A stretch of DNA of 64,000 nt from Gemmobacter aquarius (GTDB lineage Bacteria > Pseudomonadota > Alphaproteobacteria > Rhodobacterales > Rhodobacteraceae): positions 124,001 to 188,000 of the forward strand of contig NZ_CP028920.1 in the NCBI RefSeq assembly GCF_003060865.1, in the 5' to 3' direction. The notes beneath the pieces are model-generated. The model worked only from the letters and a program-made list of their open reading frames with translations. It was not told where the DNA came from and did no database searches. The translations under genes were made by a program, and so were the position numbers. Positions 17,467-26,125 of this stretch are shown here, piece by piece. Positions within the stretch are counted from its first letter, which is position 1, and every line of letters begins with the position of its first letter.

Positions 17467-17888
17467 CTCTTAAGCGTTACCCGTGATCTGCAGTCGATCG
17501 GTGCCAGCAGGAACGCAGTGGACGTCGTTTTCTTAGTTTTCGCGTTACAGATATGACGCCCGTCGGGAAGAAACTCAAGGCAAATCTTGTGCAGCTATCT
17601 TGTGCTTTCTGCGGACCATGGCACCATATGATGCGAAAAGGCTAACGTGACCTGTTAAAGATTGGGTGTAGGACATTGTAAAGATTACAGAAAATGTCGC
17701 GAGACTTATCCACAGGACCCGACGCCCTTGAACCTACGCGTGATGCTTGGAAAATCTCTGACCAGGCTCAGTAACGCTGTAGCAGACCTGACCACGGCAA
17801 TCGTGTTCGCGTGAGCATCGCAAGCGATTCTTCGTCTGAGCCCGTCGGTAGAATGCCTTTTGGCCTATTGGGCACCGAAAAGCGTTAC
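17467..17888. other. repABC upstream region with a DnaA box
   Basis: About 420 bp without a gene between repA and the recombinase. It must hold the repABC promoter and RepA operator. A consensus DnaA box ttatccaca lies at 17706-17714. It is lower in GC than the flanks. No further parS-like core was seen. Confidence 0.45.
17706..17714 (+). promoter_or_regulatory. DnaA-box consensus
   Basis: ttatccaca matches the strict DnaA box. It lies 240 bp upstream of repA. A nine-base match can occur by chance, so a role in replication control is only suggested. Confidence 0.4.
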
Positions 17889-18812
17889 CTAATACAACAG
17901 TCTCAACTTCTTCGCCCGCTCCAAGATCATCTTGACCGATGACGGCTCCCACTTGCTGCGGCCCCTAGGTGTCCGTTCGCGCATGGTCTCTAGCCGGTCG
18001 CAGATGGCTTGAAGAGTCATCTTGGGATCTGCGCCTTTGATGCCCGCGACGATGGCGGGCAGGCGATCATCCTTGTCGGATGCGGTCGCACGGGAAAGGA
18101 CAGTGTCTGGCAGCAGGCCTTCGCGGACGAAGGTTTTGGCAGCACGGATCAGGCGGGGCAGGGACCAAGGCTGCGCCTCGCTCGGCAGACCTGAATTGAC
18201 GATGCGCAGCACGTCTTCCCAAGGCAGGCCCGGTCTCAGACGGCGCACTTCCGGCACCCACTGTTCAGCACTGGCATTCAGTTTCTGGAAATGGCTTTCC
18301 ACTCGCGCGGCTCTTGCCTTGCGGATTGCCACGGGGTCGCCCGCCTTTAGGCCTGGGTTGCCGCCAACCCGCCCTTCTGCCTTCGCAGATCGCAACCCGG
18401 CCTTGGTGCGCTCGCGTATCAAGGTCCGTTCAAACTCGGCGGCCGCACCCAGAACCTGCAAGGTGAACTTGCCCTGAGGCGACGCCGTGTCGATTGGATC
18501 CTGCAAGGACCGGAAATGTGCGCCTTTCGCCTCCAACCGCTCAATGATCTCCAAGAGGTGAGAGAGTGAACGGGCCAGGCGGTCGATCCGAACCACGACA
18601 AGTGTATCGCCAACGCGCAGTTGATCCAGCACACGCGCCAGAACAGGCCGGGTGCGACTGCCGCCCGAGGCTTGCTCTTCGGCAATTTCCACGCAGCCTG
18701 CGGAGCGCAACTCCAGAACTTGGGGCAGGGCGGTTTGATCTTCGGTGGAAATACGCGCGTATCCGATGAGTGGCACGGGGCAGGGGGCCTCTTTTGCAAT
18801 TGCGGATGTCAT
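17889..18812 (-). CDS. Serine recombinase / resolvase
   Basis: Small serine recombinase, probably resolving plasmid multimers. The catalytic Ser is in IGYARISTEDQ (about 22), with the arginine motif VVVRIDRLARSLSHLLEII and the E-helix LQVLGAAAEFERTLIRERTKAGL. The tail is longer than in classic resolvases (307 aa) and includes a second basic region (PRGRSKWEPSSVKMILERAKKL), perhaps an extra DNA-binding fold. The start at 18812 (MTSAIAKEAP) is chosen because the homology begins shortly after it. The open frame extends upstream to 19004 with non-conserved sequence. No good Shine-Dalgarno sequence is seen. Confidence 0.8.
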   Translation of the reverse strand: MTSAIAKEAPCPVPLIGYARISTEDQTALPQVLELRSAGCVEIAEEQASGGSRTRPVLARVLDQLRVGDTLVVVRIDRLARSLSHLLEIIERLEAKGAHFRSLQDPIDTASPQGKFTLQVLGAAAEFERTLIRERTKAGLRSAKAEGRVGGNPGLKAGDPVAIRKARAARVESHFQKLNASAEQWVPEVRRLRPGLPWEDVLRIVNSGLPSEAQPWSLPRLIRAAKTFVREGLLPDTVLSRATASDKDDRLPAIVAGIKGADPKMTLQAICDRLETMRERTPRGRSKWEPSSVKMILERAKKLRLLY

Positions 18813-18981
18813 GAGTAAACGACCGTTTGAAAACGAATGCAAGGGTGCGTTCTGTGGTGTTGATCGCCAGAAAGCCCTTGGTTTCCATAGACTGACCACG
18901 ACCAGATATCTCTCCACGGACACCTCGCGCGCGTGCTCCGTGAAGCGTATCTGTAGCCTTACTAAAAACTCTTTGGTAATC

Positions 18982-19003
18982 TGCAAAATACGACTATTTT
19001 GCA
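18982..19003. promoter_or_regulatory. Inverted repeat directly before the 19007 start codon
   Basis: tgcaaaata-cgac-tattttgca: perfect 9-bp arms with a 4-base spacer, ending 3 bp before the ATG. It occupies the place where a ribosome site should be. It could be an operator for the downstream winged-helix protein or for the divergent recombinase, or an RNA hairpin that controls translation. Confidence 0.65.
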
Positions 19004-19006
19004 CAT

Positions 19007-20074
19007 ATGAAGTTATATAACCCTGTTAATACTGATAATCCTGAAGAAACCATCGTCGATTCCGAGAGGGTTGGACAGGCGTCCGAAGACGACCTGTGGT
19101 TCCTGCCAGGTCCGATGGAAGAGGAACCGGATTATCTGCCTCCAGGCCCAATGACTGAGCCTAGTGAAACCTCAGTACTTGCGGCTTGGGCTCGGGCCGA
19201 AGCGGGTTGTGCGGCCCGCCTCGCACAGGTGGCCGGAAGACTGGGCGCGCTTGACGACCGTCTGCGACGCGGCCCATTGGGTTGGCGGCACAGATTGGCT
19301 CTGATCGAGGCTGCAGAGCTGAGCTGGTTCGTTGGCGATCGAGTCAGCCCTGAACGCCTTGCACTCTGGATCGCGCTTCGGCTGTCTGGCGCGCAGGAAG
19401 ACTCAGGGGCGCTGTCTCGTGTTGGATGGGCCGTTCGGCGTCTGACTGGAGGGCCTGGCCCCGAAGCTGGGCTTGCCGATTTTCTCGACCGCCGGGACCC
19501 TGAGAATATAGCTGATGACGCCGATCGTTTCGCTGAACGTGCTGATGGCTGGCTCGCCTTGATGGAAGCCAGCCGACATTTTCACCCTATCACTCGGGCT
19601 TGTCTGGGCTTCAACCTTTGGAGCCTGGCAGGTCTCGGTCAGAATGGCGACCGGATGGAAGCTGCGGTCACGGCAGGACGTGTTGCTGCAGCCGAAGGGA
19701 AGGGTGCAATTTTCGCACCGCTGGCACTGGGTGGGGCAGGGGGGCTTCGTGCCGGCGGACCTCCGGCAGAGCGGTTGACCCGATGGCTGGACGGGATGAA
19801 CAACGCATGCCTCGCAGCGATGCGGCACCTCGACGAACTCGAATTATGGTCCACCCAAGCGGAAACTGTCATGTCAGTGTTGTCTGGCCGTACTCCTCCG
19901 GCTTTGCGCGCTGTATTGACCGAATGGCCCTTGGTCTCTGCACCGATGGTCGAGACTGTGATCGGCGCCAGCCGCGCGGCTGTCCAGCGAAACCTGGCTT
20001 GGATGGAGGCGCGTGGGCTAATCTGCGAAATGACCGGGCAGGGGCGTTATCGGATGTGGCGCGCGGCGATCTGA
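19007..20074 (+). CDS. RHE_PE00001/DUF1612-like plasmid protein with C-terminal winged helix
   Basis: Function unknown. A 355-aa protein starting MKLYNPVNTDNPEE. After an acidic N-terminus there is a helical, Arg/Ala-rich middle (AAWARAEAGCAARLAQVAGRLGALDDRLRRGP, HRLALIEAAELSWFVGDRVS). The last 50 residues form a winged helix (SAPMVETVIGASRAAVQRNLAWMEARGLICEMTGQGRYRMWRA). Proteins of this type recur on rhizobial and Rhodobacterales plasmids near repABC. The wing suggests a transcriptional regulator, and the inverted repeat at its start could be its own operator. The family name is from memory. Confidence 0.65.
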   Translation: MKLYNPVNTDNPEETIVDSERVGQASEDDLWFLPGPMEEEPDYLPPGPMTEPSETSVLAAWARAEAGCAARLAQVAGRLGALDDRLRRGPLGWRHRLALIEAAELSWFVGDRVSPERLALWIALRLSGAQEDSGALSRVGWAVRRLTGGPGPEAGLADFLDRRDPENIADDADRFAERADGWLALMEASRHFHPITRACLGFNLWSLAGLGQNGDRMEAAVTAGRVAAAEGKGAIFAPLALGGAGGLRAGGPPAERLTRWLDGMNNACLAAMRHLDELELWSTQAETVMSVLSGRTPPALRAVLTEWPLVSAPMVETVIGASRAAVQRNLAWMEARGLICEMTGQGRYRMWRAAI

Positions 20075-20160
20075 AAGCTTTGGATCACGATTTTCGCCAC
20101 TTTGCATTTGGAATTGACCCGGCCGACACATCCAAGGCTGCCCGGCGACGGAAGTATGCA

Positions 20161-20925
20161 TCATCCGAACACTAACCCGCCATCGACGATCAGGTTCTGC
20201 CCCGTGACTGCGCGCGCCCAGGGCGAGGCGAAGAACAGCACGGCGTCGGCCAGATCCTCGGGCGTCGTCACCCGGCCCAGAGGGGTCTGGGCGGCGATGA
20301 TGTCGAACACCGCTTCGGGCGTGGCGGCGCTGGCGTCGGTGGTGCGCAACAGGCCTCCCGACACCATGTTCACCGTGATGCCCAGCGGCCCCAGTTCCTT
20401 GGCCGCCGTGCGGGTCAGCGCCAGAAGCGCACCCTTGGCGGCGGTGTAGTCGTGATAGGGCACGACCGGGTTCTGCATCAGGTTGGTGCCGATGGTGATG
20501 ATCCGGCCAAAGCCTTGCGCTGCACAATGCGCCCGCATCGCGGCCAGACAGTTCAGCGCGCCACCCACCGCCGTTTCGGCCTGCCGCGCGATATCGGCCC
20601 ATTGCAGCCTGTCAAGATGCGCCCGCGCATCGCCGTTGAAGGCGAAATCAGCCAGCGCATTGTGGACCAGCACATCCGGGGCCCCCAGACGCTCAGTGAT
20701 CTGATCCACCATCGCCGCAACCTGCGCGGGGTCTGTCACATCGGCGCGAAACGCGGCGGCGCGCGGGCCAAGCTCGGCGGCCAAGGTCTCGGCTGCGGTC
20801 TGGCTGTTGCGATAGTTGATGGCCACCCTTGCGCCTTCGCGGTGAAAGGCGCGGGCGATGGCGGCACCAAGGCCACGGCCACCGCCGGTGACAAGGACGG
20901 TCAGGTCAGACAGGGGACGGGTCAT
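20161..20925 (-). CDS. Short-chain dehydrogenase in the thiamine operon
   Basis: Classical SDR of 254 aa with the Rossmann motif TGGGRGLG (about 14-21), catalytic Tyr-x3-Lys in YHDYTAAKG and the IVDGG terminal motif. Most like 3-oxoacyl-ACP reductase-type SDRs, but the substrate is unknown. It is the last gene of the thiM-thiE-thiD operon, its start overlapping the thiD stop by 4 nt, so it is under TPP riboswitch control and may act on a thiamine-related or salvage substrate. The NAG/NNA active-site residue is less standard (VHNALADF). Confidence 0.82.
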   Translation of the reverse strand: MTRPLSDLTVLVTGGGRGLGAAIARAFHREGARVAINYRNSQTAAETLAAELGPRAAAFRADVTDPAQVAAMVDQITERLGAPDVLVHNALADFAFNGDARAHLDRLQWADIARQAETAVGGALNCLAAMRAHCAAQGFGRIITIGTNLMQNPVVPYHDYTAAKGALLALTRTAAKELGPLGITVNMVSGGLLRTTDASAATPEAVFDIIAAQTPLGRVTTPEDLADAVLFFASPWARAVTGQNLIVDGGLVFG

Positions 20926-21728
20926 GCGTTGGTTCCTTTGAATTGGGCGAAGAAGTGATGGGTCGGGCCGTGGCCACTGCCCACCGTCAGCGCATTGGCG
21001 TTGGCGATGGCGGCGGCGACGTAGGCCTTTGTGCGTACGGCGGCGTCGGGCAGGGGCAGGCCAAGCCCCAGAAACGTAGCCAGCGCAGACGACAGCGTGC
21101 AGCCTGTGCCATGGGTCTTGCGCGTGGCGTGGCGGGAACCTGTAAGCCAGGTGAGGACATCGGTACTTACCAGGAGATCGGGGCAATCACCGCCCGGCAG
21201 ATGCCCACCTTTCAGCAGCACCGCCCGCGCCCCAAGCGCCAGCAGCGCCTGCGCCTGTTCCTGCATCTGGTTGCGGGTTGCGGCCTCGGGCACGCCCAGC
21301 AGATCGGCCGCTTCGGGCAGGTTGGGTGTGATGACCGATGCCAGCGGCAGCATCGCGCGCAGGGCGGCAACCGCATCGGCCTGCAACAGCCGGTCGCCGC
21401 TTTTGGCCACCATCACCGGATCCAGCACGATTGGCGCCTCTAGGCCCGCCAGCGCATCGGCAACCGCGCCGATGATGGGGGCGGTGCCCAGCATCCCGAT
21501 CTTGACCGCGTCCACCCGGATATCGGCGCGGATCGCCGCGACCTGAGCCGTCACGAAATCCGGCGCGATCATCTGCACGGCAGTCACGCCTTGGGTGTTC
21601 TGCGCGGTCAGCGCGGTGAGGGCGGCCATGGCATAGCCGCCATTGGCCGAGATCGCCTTGATATCGGCCTGAATCCCGGCCCCGCCCGACGGGTCAGAGC
21701 CTGCAATCGACAGGATGTTGGGGATCAT
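20922..21728 (-). CDS. thiD: ThiD, hydroxymethylpyrimidine (phosphate) kinase
   Basis: Phosphorylates HMP and HMP-P to HMP-PP, the pyrimidine half of thiamine. Ribokinase-family signatures are SIAGSDPSGGAGIQADIKAI at the N-terminus, VKIGMLGTAPII, LDPVMVAKSGDRLL and the anion-hole motif KTHGTGCTLSSALAT near the C-terminus. The start at 21728 overlaps the thiE stop (ATGA). An ATG 12 nt upstream is in frame but lies inside thiE. It has 268 aa, a normal length. Confidence 0.93.
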   Translation of the reverse strand: MIPNILSIAGSDPSGGAGIQADIKAISANGGYAMAALTALTAQNTQGVTAVQMIAPDFVTAQVAAIRADIRVDAVKIGMLGTAPIIGAVADALAGLEAPIVLDPVMVAKSGDRLLQADAVAALRAMLPLASVITPNLPEAADLLGVPEAATRNQMQEQAQALLALGARAVLLKGGHLPGGDCPDLLVSTDVLTWLTGSRHATRKTHGTGCTLSSALATFLGLGLPLPDAAVRTKAYVAAAIANANALTVGSGHGPTHHFFAQFKGTNA

Positions 21729-22336
21729 GCCACGCTCCATTCTGACAACAAGGCACGCGTGGTGGCCTGCGCATCCGGCGCGCGGGTCACAGCCGTGACC
21801 ACGGCCATGCCGCAGGCACCGGCGGCGCGCACCGCCGCCGCATCGCCCGGCTTCAACCCGCCGATGGCATAGGTCGGCAATCCCGCCTCTGCCACGATCT
21901 GCGCCAAGCCGTCAAAGCCGATGGGCGTGGCGTGGTCGTGCTTGGTTTGCGTGGCGCGCACCGGCCCGGCCCCGATGTAATCCACGCCGGGCGGGATCAC
22001 GCGCGCCTGCGCCACCGTCTCGATGGACAGGCCAAGCATCATCCCCGCAGGCATCCGCTGGCGGATAAGGGCTACATCGCCGTCGCCTTGCCCGATGTGC
22101 AAGCCGTGCGCGCCGGTGGCCAGTGCCACCTCGACCCGGTCATTGACGATCAGCCTCGCCCCAAGCGCCGTCAGTTCCGGCATCAGCAGCCGCACCAGCG
22201 CCGCCAGATCATCGTCCAGCGCCGTCTTGTCGCGCAATTGCACCCATGCCGCCCCGCCGCGTGCTGCCGCGCGCGCCTGTTCGGCCACGGCCAGGGCGGC
22301 ACCCGGATCGGTGATCACATAAATCGGGCCCATCAT
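21725..22336 (-). CDS. thiE: ThiE, thiamine-phosphate synthase
   Basis: Couples HMP-PP with thiazole phosphate to give thiamine phosphate. A TIM-barrel protein of 203 aa with WVQLRDKTA, RLIVNDRVEVALATGAHGLHIGQGD, DYIGAGPVRATQTK and YAIGGLKPGDAAAVRAAGACGMAVVTAV, all expected ThiE motifs. The start overlaps the thiM stop by 4 nt. A second ATG directly follows. Confidence 0.93.
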   Translation of the reverse strand: MMGPIYVITDPGAALAVAEQARAAARGGAAWVQLRDKTALDDDLAALVRLLMPELTALGARLIVNDRVEVALATGAHGLHIGQGDGDVALIRQRMPAGMMLGLSIETVAQARVIPPGVDYIGAGPVRATQTKHDHATPIGFDGLAQIVAEAGLPTYAIGGLKPGDAAAVRAAGACGMAVVTAVTRAPDAQATTRALLSEWSVA

Positions 22337-23118
22337 GCGCGGCTGACCTTGGCGCCTGCGGTCACCTCCTGCGGCGTCAGGCTGTAAAGCGCGTCCAGAA
22401 ACGCCACCTGAAAACTGCCGGGGCCAGCGGCACCTGCCGCCCGTTCCCCGGCCAGCCCGTAATAGGCCAGCGCCGCCACGGTGGCAGGCAGGGCGGGCTG
22501 GCCCACAGCAAAAGCCGCGATCGCCCCGTTCAGCGAACATCCCAAAGCAGTCACGCGCGGCATCAGCGCGTCACCATTGGCCACGCGGAACGCCTGCACG
22601 CCGTCGGTGACGTAATCGACCGGCCCCGATACAGCGACCACAGCCCCCGTGCGCAAGGCTAGGTCTTGCGCGCTGGCCTCGGCCGCTGTCACCGGATCGG
22701 CGCTGTCGGCCCCGCGCCCCGCGCCACCCATCCCGGCCAGCGCCAGAATCTCGGAGGCATTGCCGCGAATGACCGTTGGCCGCAGCGCCATCAGCCGAGC
22801 GCAAACATCCCGGCGAAACTGCGTCGCGCCCACGCCCACCGGGTCCAGCACCCAAGGACGGCCCGAAGCGATCATCACCTGTACGGCCATCTCCATCGCC
22901 TCGGCCCATGCCGGGTCCAGCGTGCCGATGTTGACGCACAGCGCCTGCGCAAGGCCTGCAAACTCTGCCACCTCCTCGCGCGCATGGACCATCGCGGGCG
23001 ACGCCCCCACGGCCAGCAGCACATTGGCTGACACGTTCATTGCGACGAAATTGGTGATGCACTGCACCAGCGGCGCGGTGCTGCGCAGGGTGGCAAGGGT
23101 GGTGCCGAGGTTGTCCAT
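22333..23118 (-). CDS. thiM: ThiM, hydroxyethylthiazole kinase
   Basis: Salvages the thiazole alcohol by phosphorylation. A 261-aa ribokinase-fold enzyme with VQCITNFVAMNVSANVLLAVGASPAMVHAREEV, WVLDPVGVGATQFRRD, RGNASEILALAG and the TALGCSLNGAIAAF anion hole. First gene of the riboswitch-controlled operon. The cluster lacks de novo genes (thiC, thiG), so here it is a salvage unit. Confidence 0.93.
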   Translation of the reverse strand: MDNLGTTLATLRSTAPLVQCITNFVAMNVSANVLLAVGASPAMVHAREEVAEFAGLAQALCVNIGTLDPAWAEAMEMAVQVMIASGRPWVLDPVGVGATQFRRDVCARLMALRPTVIRGNASEILALAGMGGAGRGADSADPVTAAEASAQDLALRTGAVVAVSGPVDYVTDGVQAFRVANGDALMPRVTALGCSLNGAIAAFAVGQPALPATVAALAYYGLAGERAAGAAGPGSFQVAFLDALYSLTPQEVTAGAKVSRA

Positions 23119-23197
23119 TCTATTCTCCGGCCGCGCGCAACGGGGCCAGAGGTGGCGTCGGGGATGGCCAAAATACGGCCAAAGGGGACACCCACCG

Positions 23198-23276
23198 CAG
23201 ACTCCCTACGCCAGCATTATCTGGTTCAGGTTCAAAGGGTGCTTCTCAGCCCGGTTGCCCGGACGCCCCTGTCGCG
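23198..23276 (-). promoter_or_regulatory. TPP riboswitch (THI element)
   Basis: Read on the minus strand: ggctgagaagcaccc, then ttgaacctgaaccagata, then atgctggcgtagggag. These are the conserved CUGAGA, ACCUGA and GCGnAGGGA blocks of the thiamine pyrophosphate aptamer in correct order. It lies 80 bp upstream of thiM and should reduce thiM-thiE-thiD-SDR expression when TPP is plentiful. Confidence 0.93.
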
Positions 23277-23306
23277 CTGCTTAGACACAAATATTTGCAG
23301 ACAAAG

Positions 23307-24212
23307 TCAAGTCTGTGGCCTGTCTGGCAGAGCATGCCCTGTGTCTGATTTCGTCGGCCAGACCTCAAGGATGCCACACATGATGACCAATGCACCGCCG
23401 GCTATCTCGGTGGGCGACAGAATCTCGCCTGCAAAAACTGCAGCGGTTACTGCACCGAAAACCACTTCGGTCATTAAAAGGATGCCGACGCGTGCGGGGT
23501 CAAGTCTCACCGCCGCCCACATCAGCCCTGCAATCGAGATTACCCACCACAGCGCCGCCGTCACCAGAACCGCCCCAGCAACGACCGCCAGATCCGGCGC
23601 GGCAATCGCAGGAAACGGCTCCAGCACGGGCGCGGCAACAAGCGAGGTCAGGGCGGCGCCTATGGCGAACAGGAACGCCGACGGCAGCGGCCTGACGTCG
23701 GATTTGTTCCGCATCCCCGCCGTGGCAAAGGCCCAGACAAGGCCCCCGACAAAGGCCATCCATTCGCCCAGATCGCCGGGCAGCGGGATATCACCATCGC
23801 CTCCCAGCATGATGAACAGGCCTACAAGACCGGTGGCAATGGCAACCAGCCGGAGGCGCGGCACCTGCTGGCGCAGTAGGTACTTCGCGATCAGCACGCT
23901 CCAGACCGGGCTGAAGAACCACAGCAGCACAACAAGTGCCACCTTGCCGTACAGAAAGCCGATCGAATACAGTGCAAAGGCCGCCCCGCCCAACATGACC
24001 GAAACGATGCCAATGCGGTTTCTACCCCAAAGCGCTCGTTTGTCGGCAAGGACGAAGGGCAGCAGGAACATGGATGCGACCAGCGTGATCGCTCCCGTTC
24101 CCCATGCCCCGTCCAGCCCCCGTTCGGCCACGGCCCGGACGGGCACCCAATAAACGCCCCAGATGACGCCCGTTACAAGAACGACGGCCGAGGCCAGAAG
24201 GCTTGTGCTCAT
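23307..24212 (-). CDS. EamA/DMT-family transporter
   Basis: Inner-membrane protein of 301 aa with ten hydrophobic segments in two repeats, typical of the drug/metabolite transporter superfamily (LVTGVIWGVYWVPVRAVAERG at the start, RVGILLMTEVVFGAVTAAVFAGEILSPTEIAGGALVIM in the second EamA half). Substrate unknown. The start at 24212 is supported by AGGAAA 6 nt upstream. It is transcribed toward the TPP riboswitch but ends before it. Confidence 0.85.
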   Translation of the reverse strand: MSTSLLASAVVLVTGVIWGVYWVPVRAVAERGLDGAWGTGAITLVASMFLLPFVLADKRALWGRNRIGIVSVMLGGAAFALYSIGFLYGKVALVVLLWFFSPVWSVLIAKYLLRQQVPRLRLVAIATGLVGLFIMLGGDGDIPLPGDLGEWMAFVGGLVWAFATAGMRNKSDVRPLPSAFLFAIGAALTSLVAAPVLEPFPAIAAPDLAVVAGAVLVTAALWWVISIAGLMWAAVRLDPARVGILLMTEVVFGAVTAAVFAGEILSPTEIAGGALVIMCGILEVWPTKSDTGHALPDRPQT

Positions 24213-24264
24213 TTGTTTTCCTGTTCCGGACCGGTCGCAGATTTTCAAGACCATGTGTTTCCCA

Positions 24265-24435
24265 CTACATATCGTTCAAGTGGATCACAGGCCGCCGCGT
24301 GCCGACAGTGCTTGACTCACTTGCGACAAGGGTGAGGCCATCAGCATAGACAGACACAAACTGGGTTTGAGCCCGGAAGGACGTGCCGCAGACCGGACAC
24401 AAGCCTTCTTCTGGTAGGCCCGCAAAAAATTGGCG
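24265..24435 (-). other. Possible remnant of a small zinc-ribbon ORF
   Basis: This open stretch downstream of the cobW-like gene encodes a fragment containing LCPVCGTSFRAQ and ending in RRPVIHLNDM. It has no ATG, and a stop lies just upstream in frame. It may be a broken or frameshifted small metal-binding protein of the Zur locus, or chance. No other gene is seen between 24213 and 24460. Confidence 0.2.
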
Positions 24436-24460
24436 CTAACGAGAAGGTGCAGTCAGCCTT

Positions 24461-25582
24461 CTAACGGGCATTCACCATCGGCCGTGTCTTCAGCACTTCC
24501 AGGCTGTCCAGCAAAGCCTCGCGCGGCAGATCGCGGCCGATGATGACGACGCGGCTCTTACGATCCTCGCCCGACCAGCGGGCAAGGCGGATGGGTGGGT
24601 CGATGATGTGCTGGACGCCGTGGATGACAAACGGCGTGTCGAAGCCGTCGGCCCAGATCACCGCCTTCAGGCGCAAGATGTCGGGGCCGCGGGCGGCGAT
24701 CAAGGTTTCCATCCAGATGTCCAGCATGATCGGATGGATCGGGTCATCAAAGACCATCGACACCGAAGAGATGCGGTCGTCATGGCGGGCCGCCGGGGCA
24801 ATGGCGGCCAACAGGCTTGACCCCGGGGCCGGGGCCAACCCGAATAGGCCATGGGTTGGGCCGGTTGCAAAGGGGGCCAGCGATTTTGCCAATGGCGGAA
24901 GCGGCAAGGATGAAAGCGCATAGGCCGGGGCGTTCACCCAGGCTTCGGCTTCCGGCAACGCACCGTTCATGTCGGGGGCCCCATGGCCGAAAAGCTCGGT
25001 CAAAGGAACCGCGCCGCGCGTAGCGGTCACGATGCGCGCCCCGGGGGCAAGGGCCGCAAGCCGGGCGCGGAACCGCTCGGCCTGCGATGGTGTCACGAGG
25101 TCGGTCTTGGACAGAACCAGCACATCGGCCATGGCGACCTGCTGAACACTTTCGAACCCGGCATCCAGCGTGGCAGGGCCATGCGCGGCATCGCAGACTG
25201 TGACCACCCCATCCATCCGCAGCGTCGCCCCCAGACCGGGCGTCACGATCAGCGTGTGCAGGATCGGCGCGGGATCGGCGAGGCCAGTGGTCTCGATCAC
25301 GATCCGGTCGAACGCCAGTTTCCCGGCGCTGCGCTTTTCGAACAGGCTTTCCAGCGCCTGCACCAGATCGCCGCGCACCGTGCAGCACATACAGCCGGAG
25401 GAGAGAAGCACCGTTTCTTCGGTCGTCTCGACGATCAGGTCATGGTCAAGACCCACATCGCCGAACTCGTTGACGACAACGGCGATGCGGCCTGCCGAGG
25501 CATCGCGCAGGAGCGCATTGAGAAGCGTGGTCTTTCCGGCGCCAAGATAGCCGGTGATCAGGGTCAGGGGAATTCGGGACAT
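24461..25582 (-). CDS. COG0523 (CobW/ZigA-like) GTPase, Zur-regulated, copy 1
   Basis: G3E-family P-loop GTPase acting as a zinc metallochaperone. Walker A is GYLGAGKTT (about 11-19), the metal site GCMCC at about 63-67, the Walker B region ETTGLADPAP and the base-specifying SKTD (LVLSKTDLV). The C-terminal CobW domain is IWADGFDTPFVIHGVQHIIDPP. It has 373 aa. A Zur-box palindrome lies 16 bp upstream of the start, shared with the divergent hisI2-zur-znu operon, so zinc starvation should induce it. CobW itself is encoded elsewhere (49669), so this copy is better assigned to zinc. Confidence 0.88.
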   Translation of the reverse strand: MSRIPLTLITGYLGAGKTTLLNALLRDASAGRIAVVVNEFGDVGLDHDLIVETTEETVLLSSGCMCCTVRGDLVQALESLFEKRSAGKLAFDRIVIETTGLADPAPILHTLIVTPGLGATLRMDGVVTVCDAAHGPATLDAGFESVQQVAMADVLVLSKTDLVTPSQAERFRARLAALAPGARIVTATRGAVPLTELFGHGAPDMNGALPEAEAWVNAPAYALSSLPLPPLAKSLAPFATGPTHGLFGLAPAPGSSLLAAIAPAARHDDRISSVSMVFDDPIHPIMLDIWMETLIAARGPDILRLKAVIWADGFDTPFVIHGVQHIIDPPIRLARWSGEDRKSRVVIIGRDLPREALLDSLEVLKTRPMVNAR

Positions 25583-25597
25583 CTTCGACTTGTGCTA

Positions 25598-25612
25598 TGT
25601 TATACTATAACG
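25598..25612. promoter_or_regulatory. Zur box between the divergent GTPase and hisI2-zur-znu operons
   Basis: tgttatactataacg, matching the palindrome TGTTATA-N-TATAACA at 14 of 15 positions. A perfect copy occurs at 33708-33722 before another COG0523 gene. It lies 16 bp from one start and 36 bp from the other, so one Zur dimer could block both promoters. Confidence 0.8.
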
Positions 25613-25647
25613 TATATCTGCCATCGATCCCCTGAAAGCAAGCCAGA

Positions 25648-26118
25648 ATGACCGTTACTTTCGCCCCCCGCCCGTCTGTCCTCGATGTCGAAGAAGGCCT
25701 GGCCCTCGCCCCGCGCTTTCCGGCGGATGGCCTCATGCCCTGCGTGACGACCGATGCCGCGGACGGCACCGTGCTGATGCTGGGCTGGATGAACGAACAG
25801 GCGTTGCGGCTGACCATCGAGACGTGCGAGGCGCATTACTTCAGCCGCACAAGGCAAGCGGTCTGGCACAAGGGCGCGACCTCGGGCCTGACTCAGACTG
25901 TGGTCAGGATGCGGATCGACGACGATCAGGATGCAATGTGGCTGGAGGTTACCGTCGCAGGCTCTGGCGCGTCGTGCCATGTCGGCTATCGGTCCTGCTT
26001 CTACCGTGAGGTGCCTATCGGCCCCGCTGCCGGTGGTCCGCTGCGGTTCACCGAGACCGAGCGCCGGTTTGACCCCGTCGCGGTCTATGGCGATGCGCCG
26101 AACCCGACGATCCTGTGA
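25648..26118 (+). CDS. hisI: HisI paralogue (phosphoribosyl-AMP cyclohydrolase-like), Zur-regulated
   Basis: Homologous to the zinc enzyme opening phosphoribosyl-AMP in histidine synthesis. Motifs are VLMLGWMNEQAL, YFSRTRQAVWHKGATSG and SCHVGYRSCFYR. In classical HisI three Cys bind zinc. Here the two of CHxGxRSC (110, 117) remain, but the Cys of the D-C-D-x-D motif is Asp (DDDQD, 91-95). HisI duplicates in Zur regulons are thought to replace the zinc-dependent enzyme during zinc shortage, and the changed ligand fits reduced zinc need. First gene of the operon; the Zur box is 36 bp upstream. 156 aa. Confidence 0.85.
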   Translation: MTVTFAPRPSVLDVEEGLALAPRFPADGLMPCVTTDAADGTVLMLGWMNEQALRLTIETCEAHYFSRTRQAVWHKGATSGLTQTVVRMRIDDDQDAMWLEVTVAGSGASCHVGYRSCFYREVPIGPAAGGPLRFTETERRFDPVAVYGDAPNPTIL

Positions 26119-26125
26119 GGCCGGC

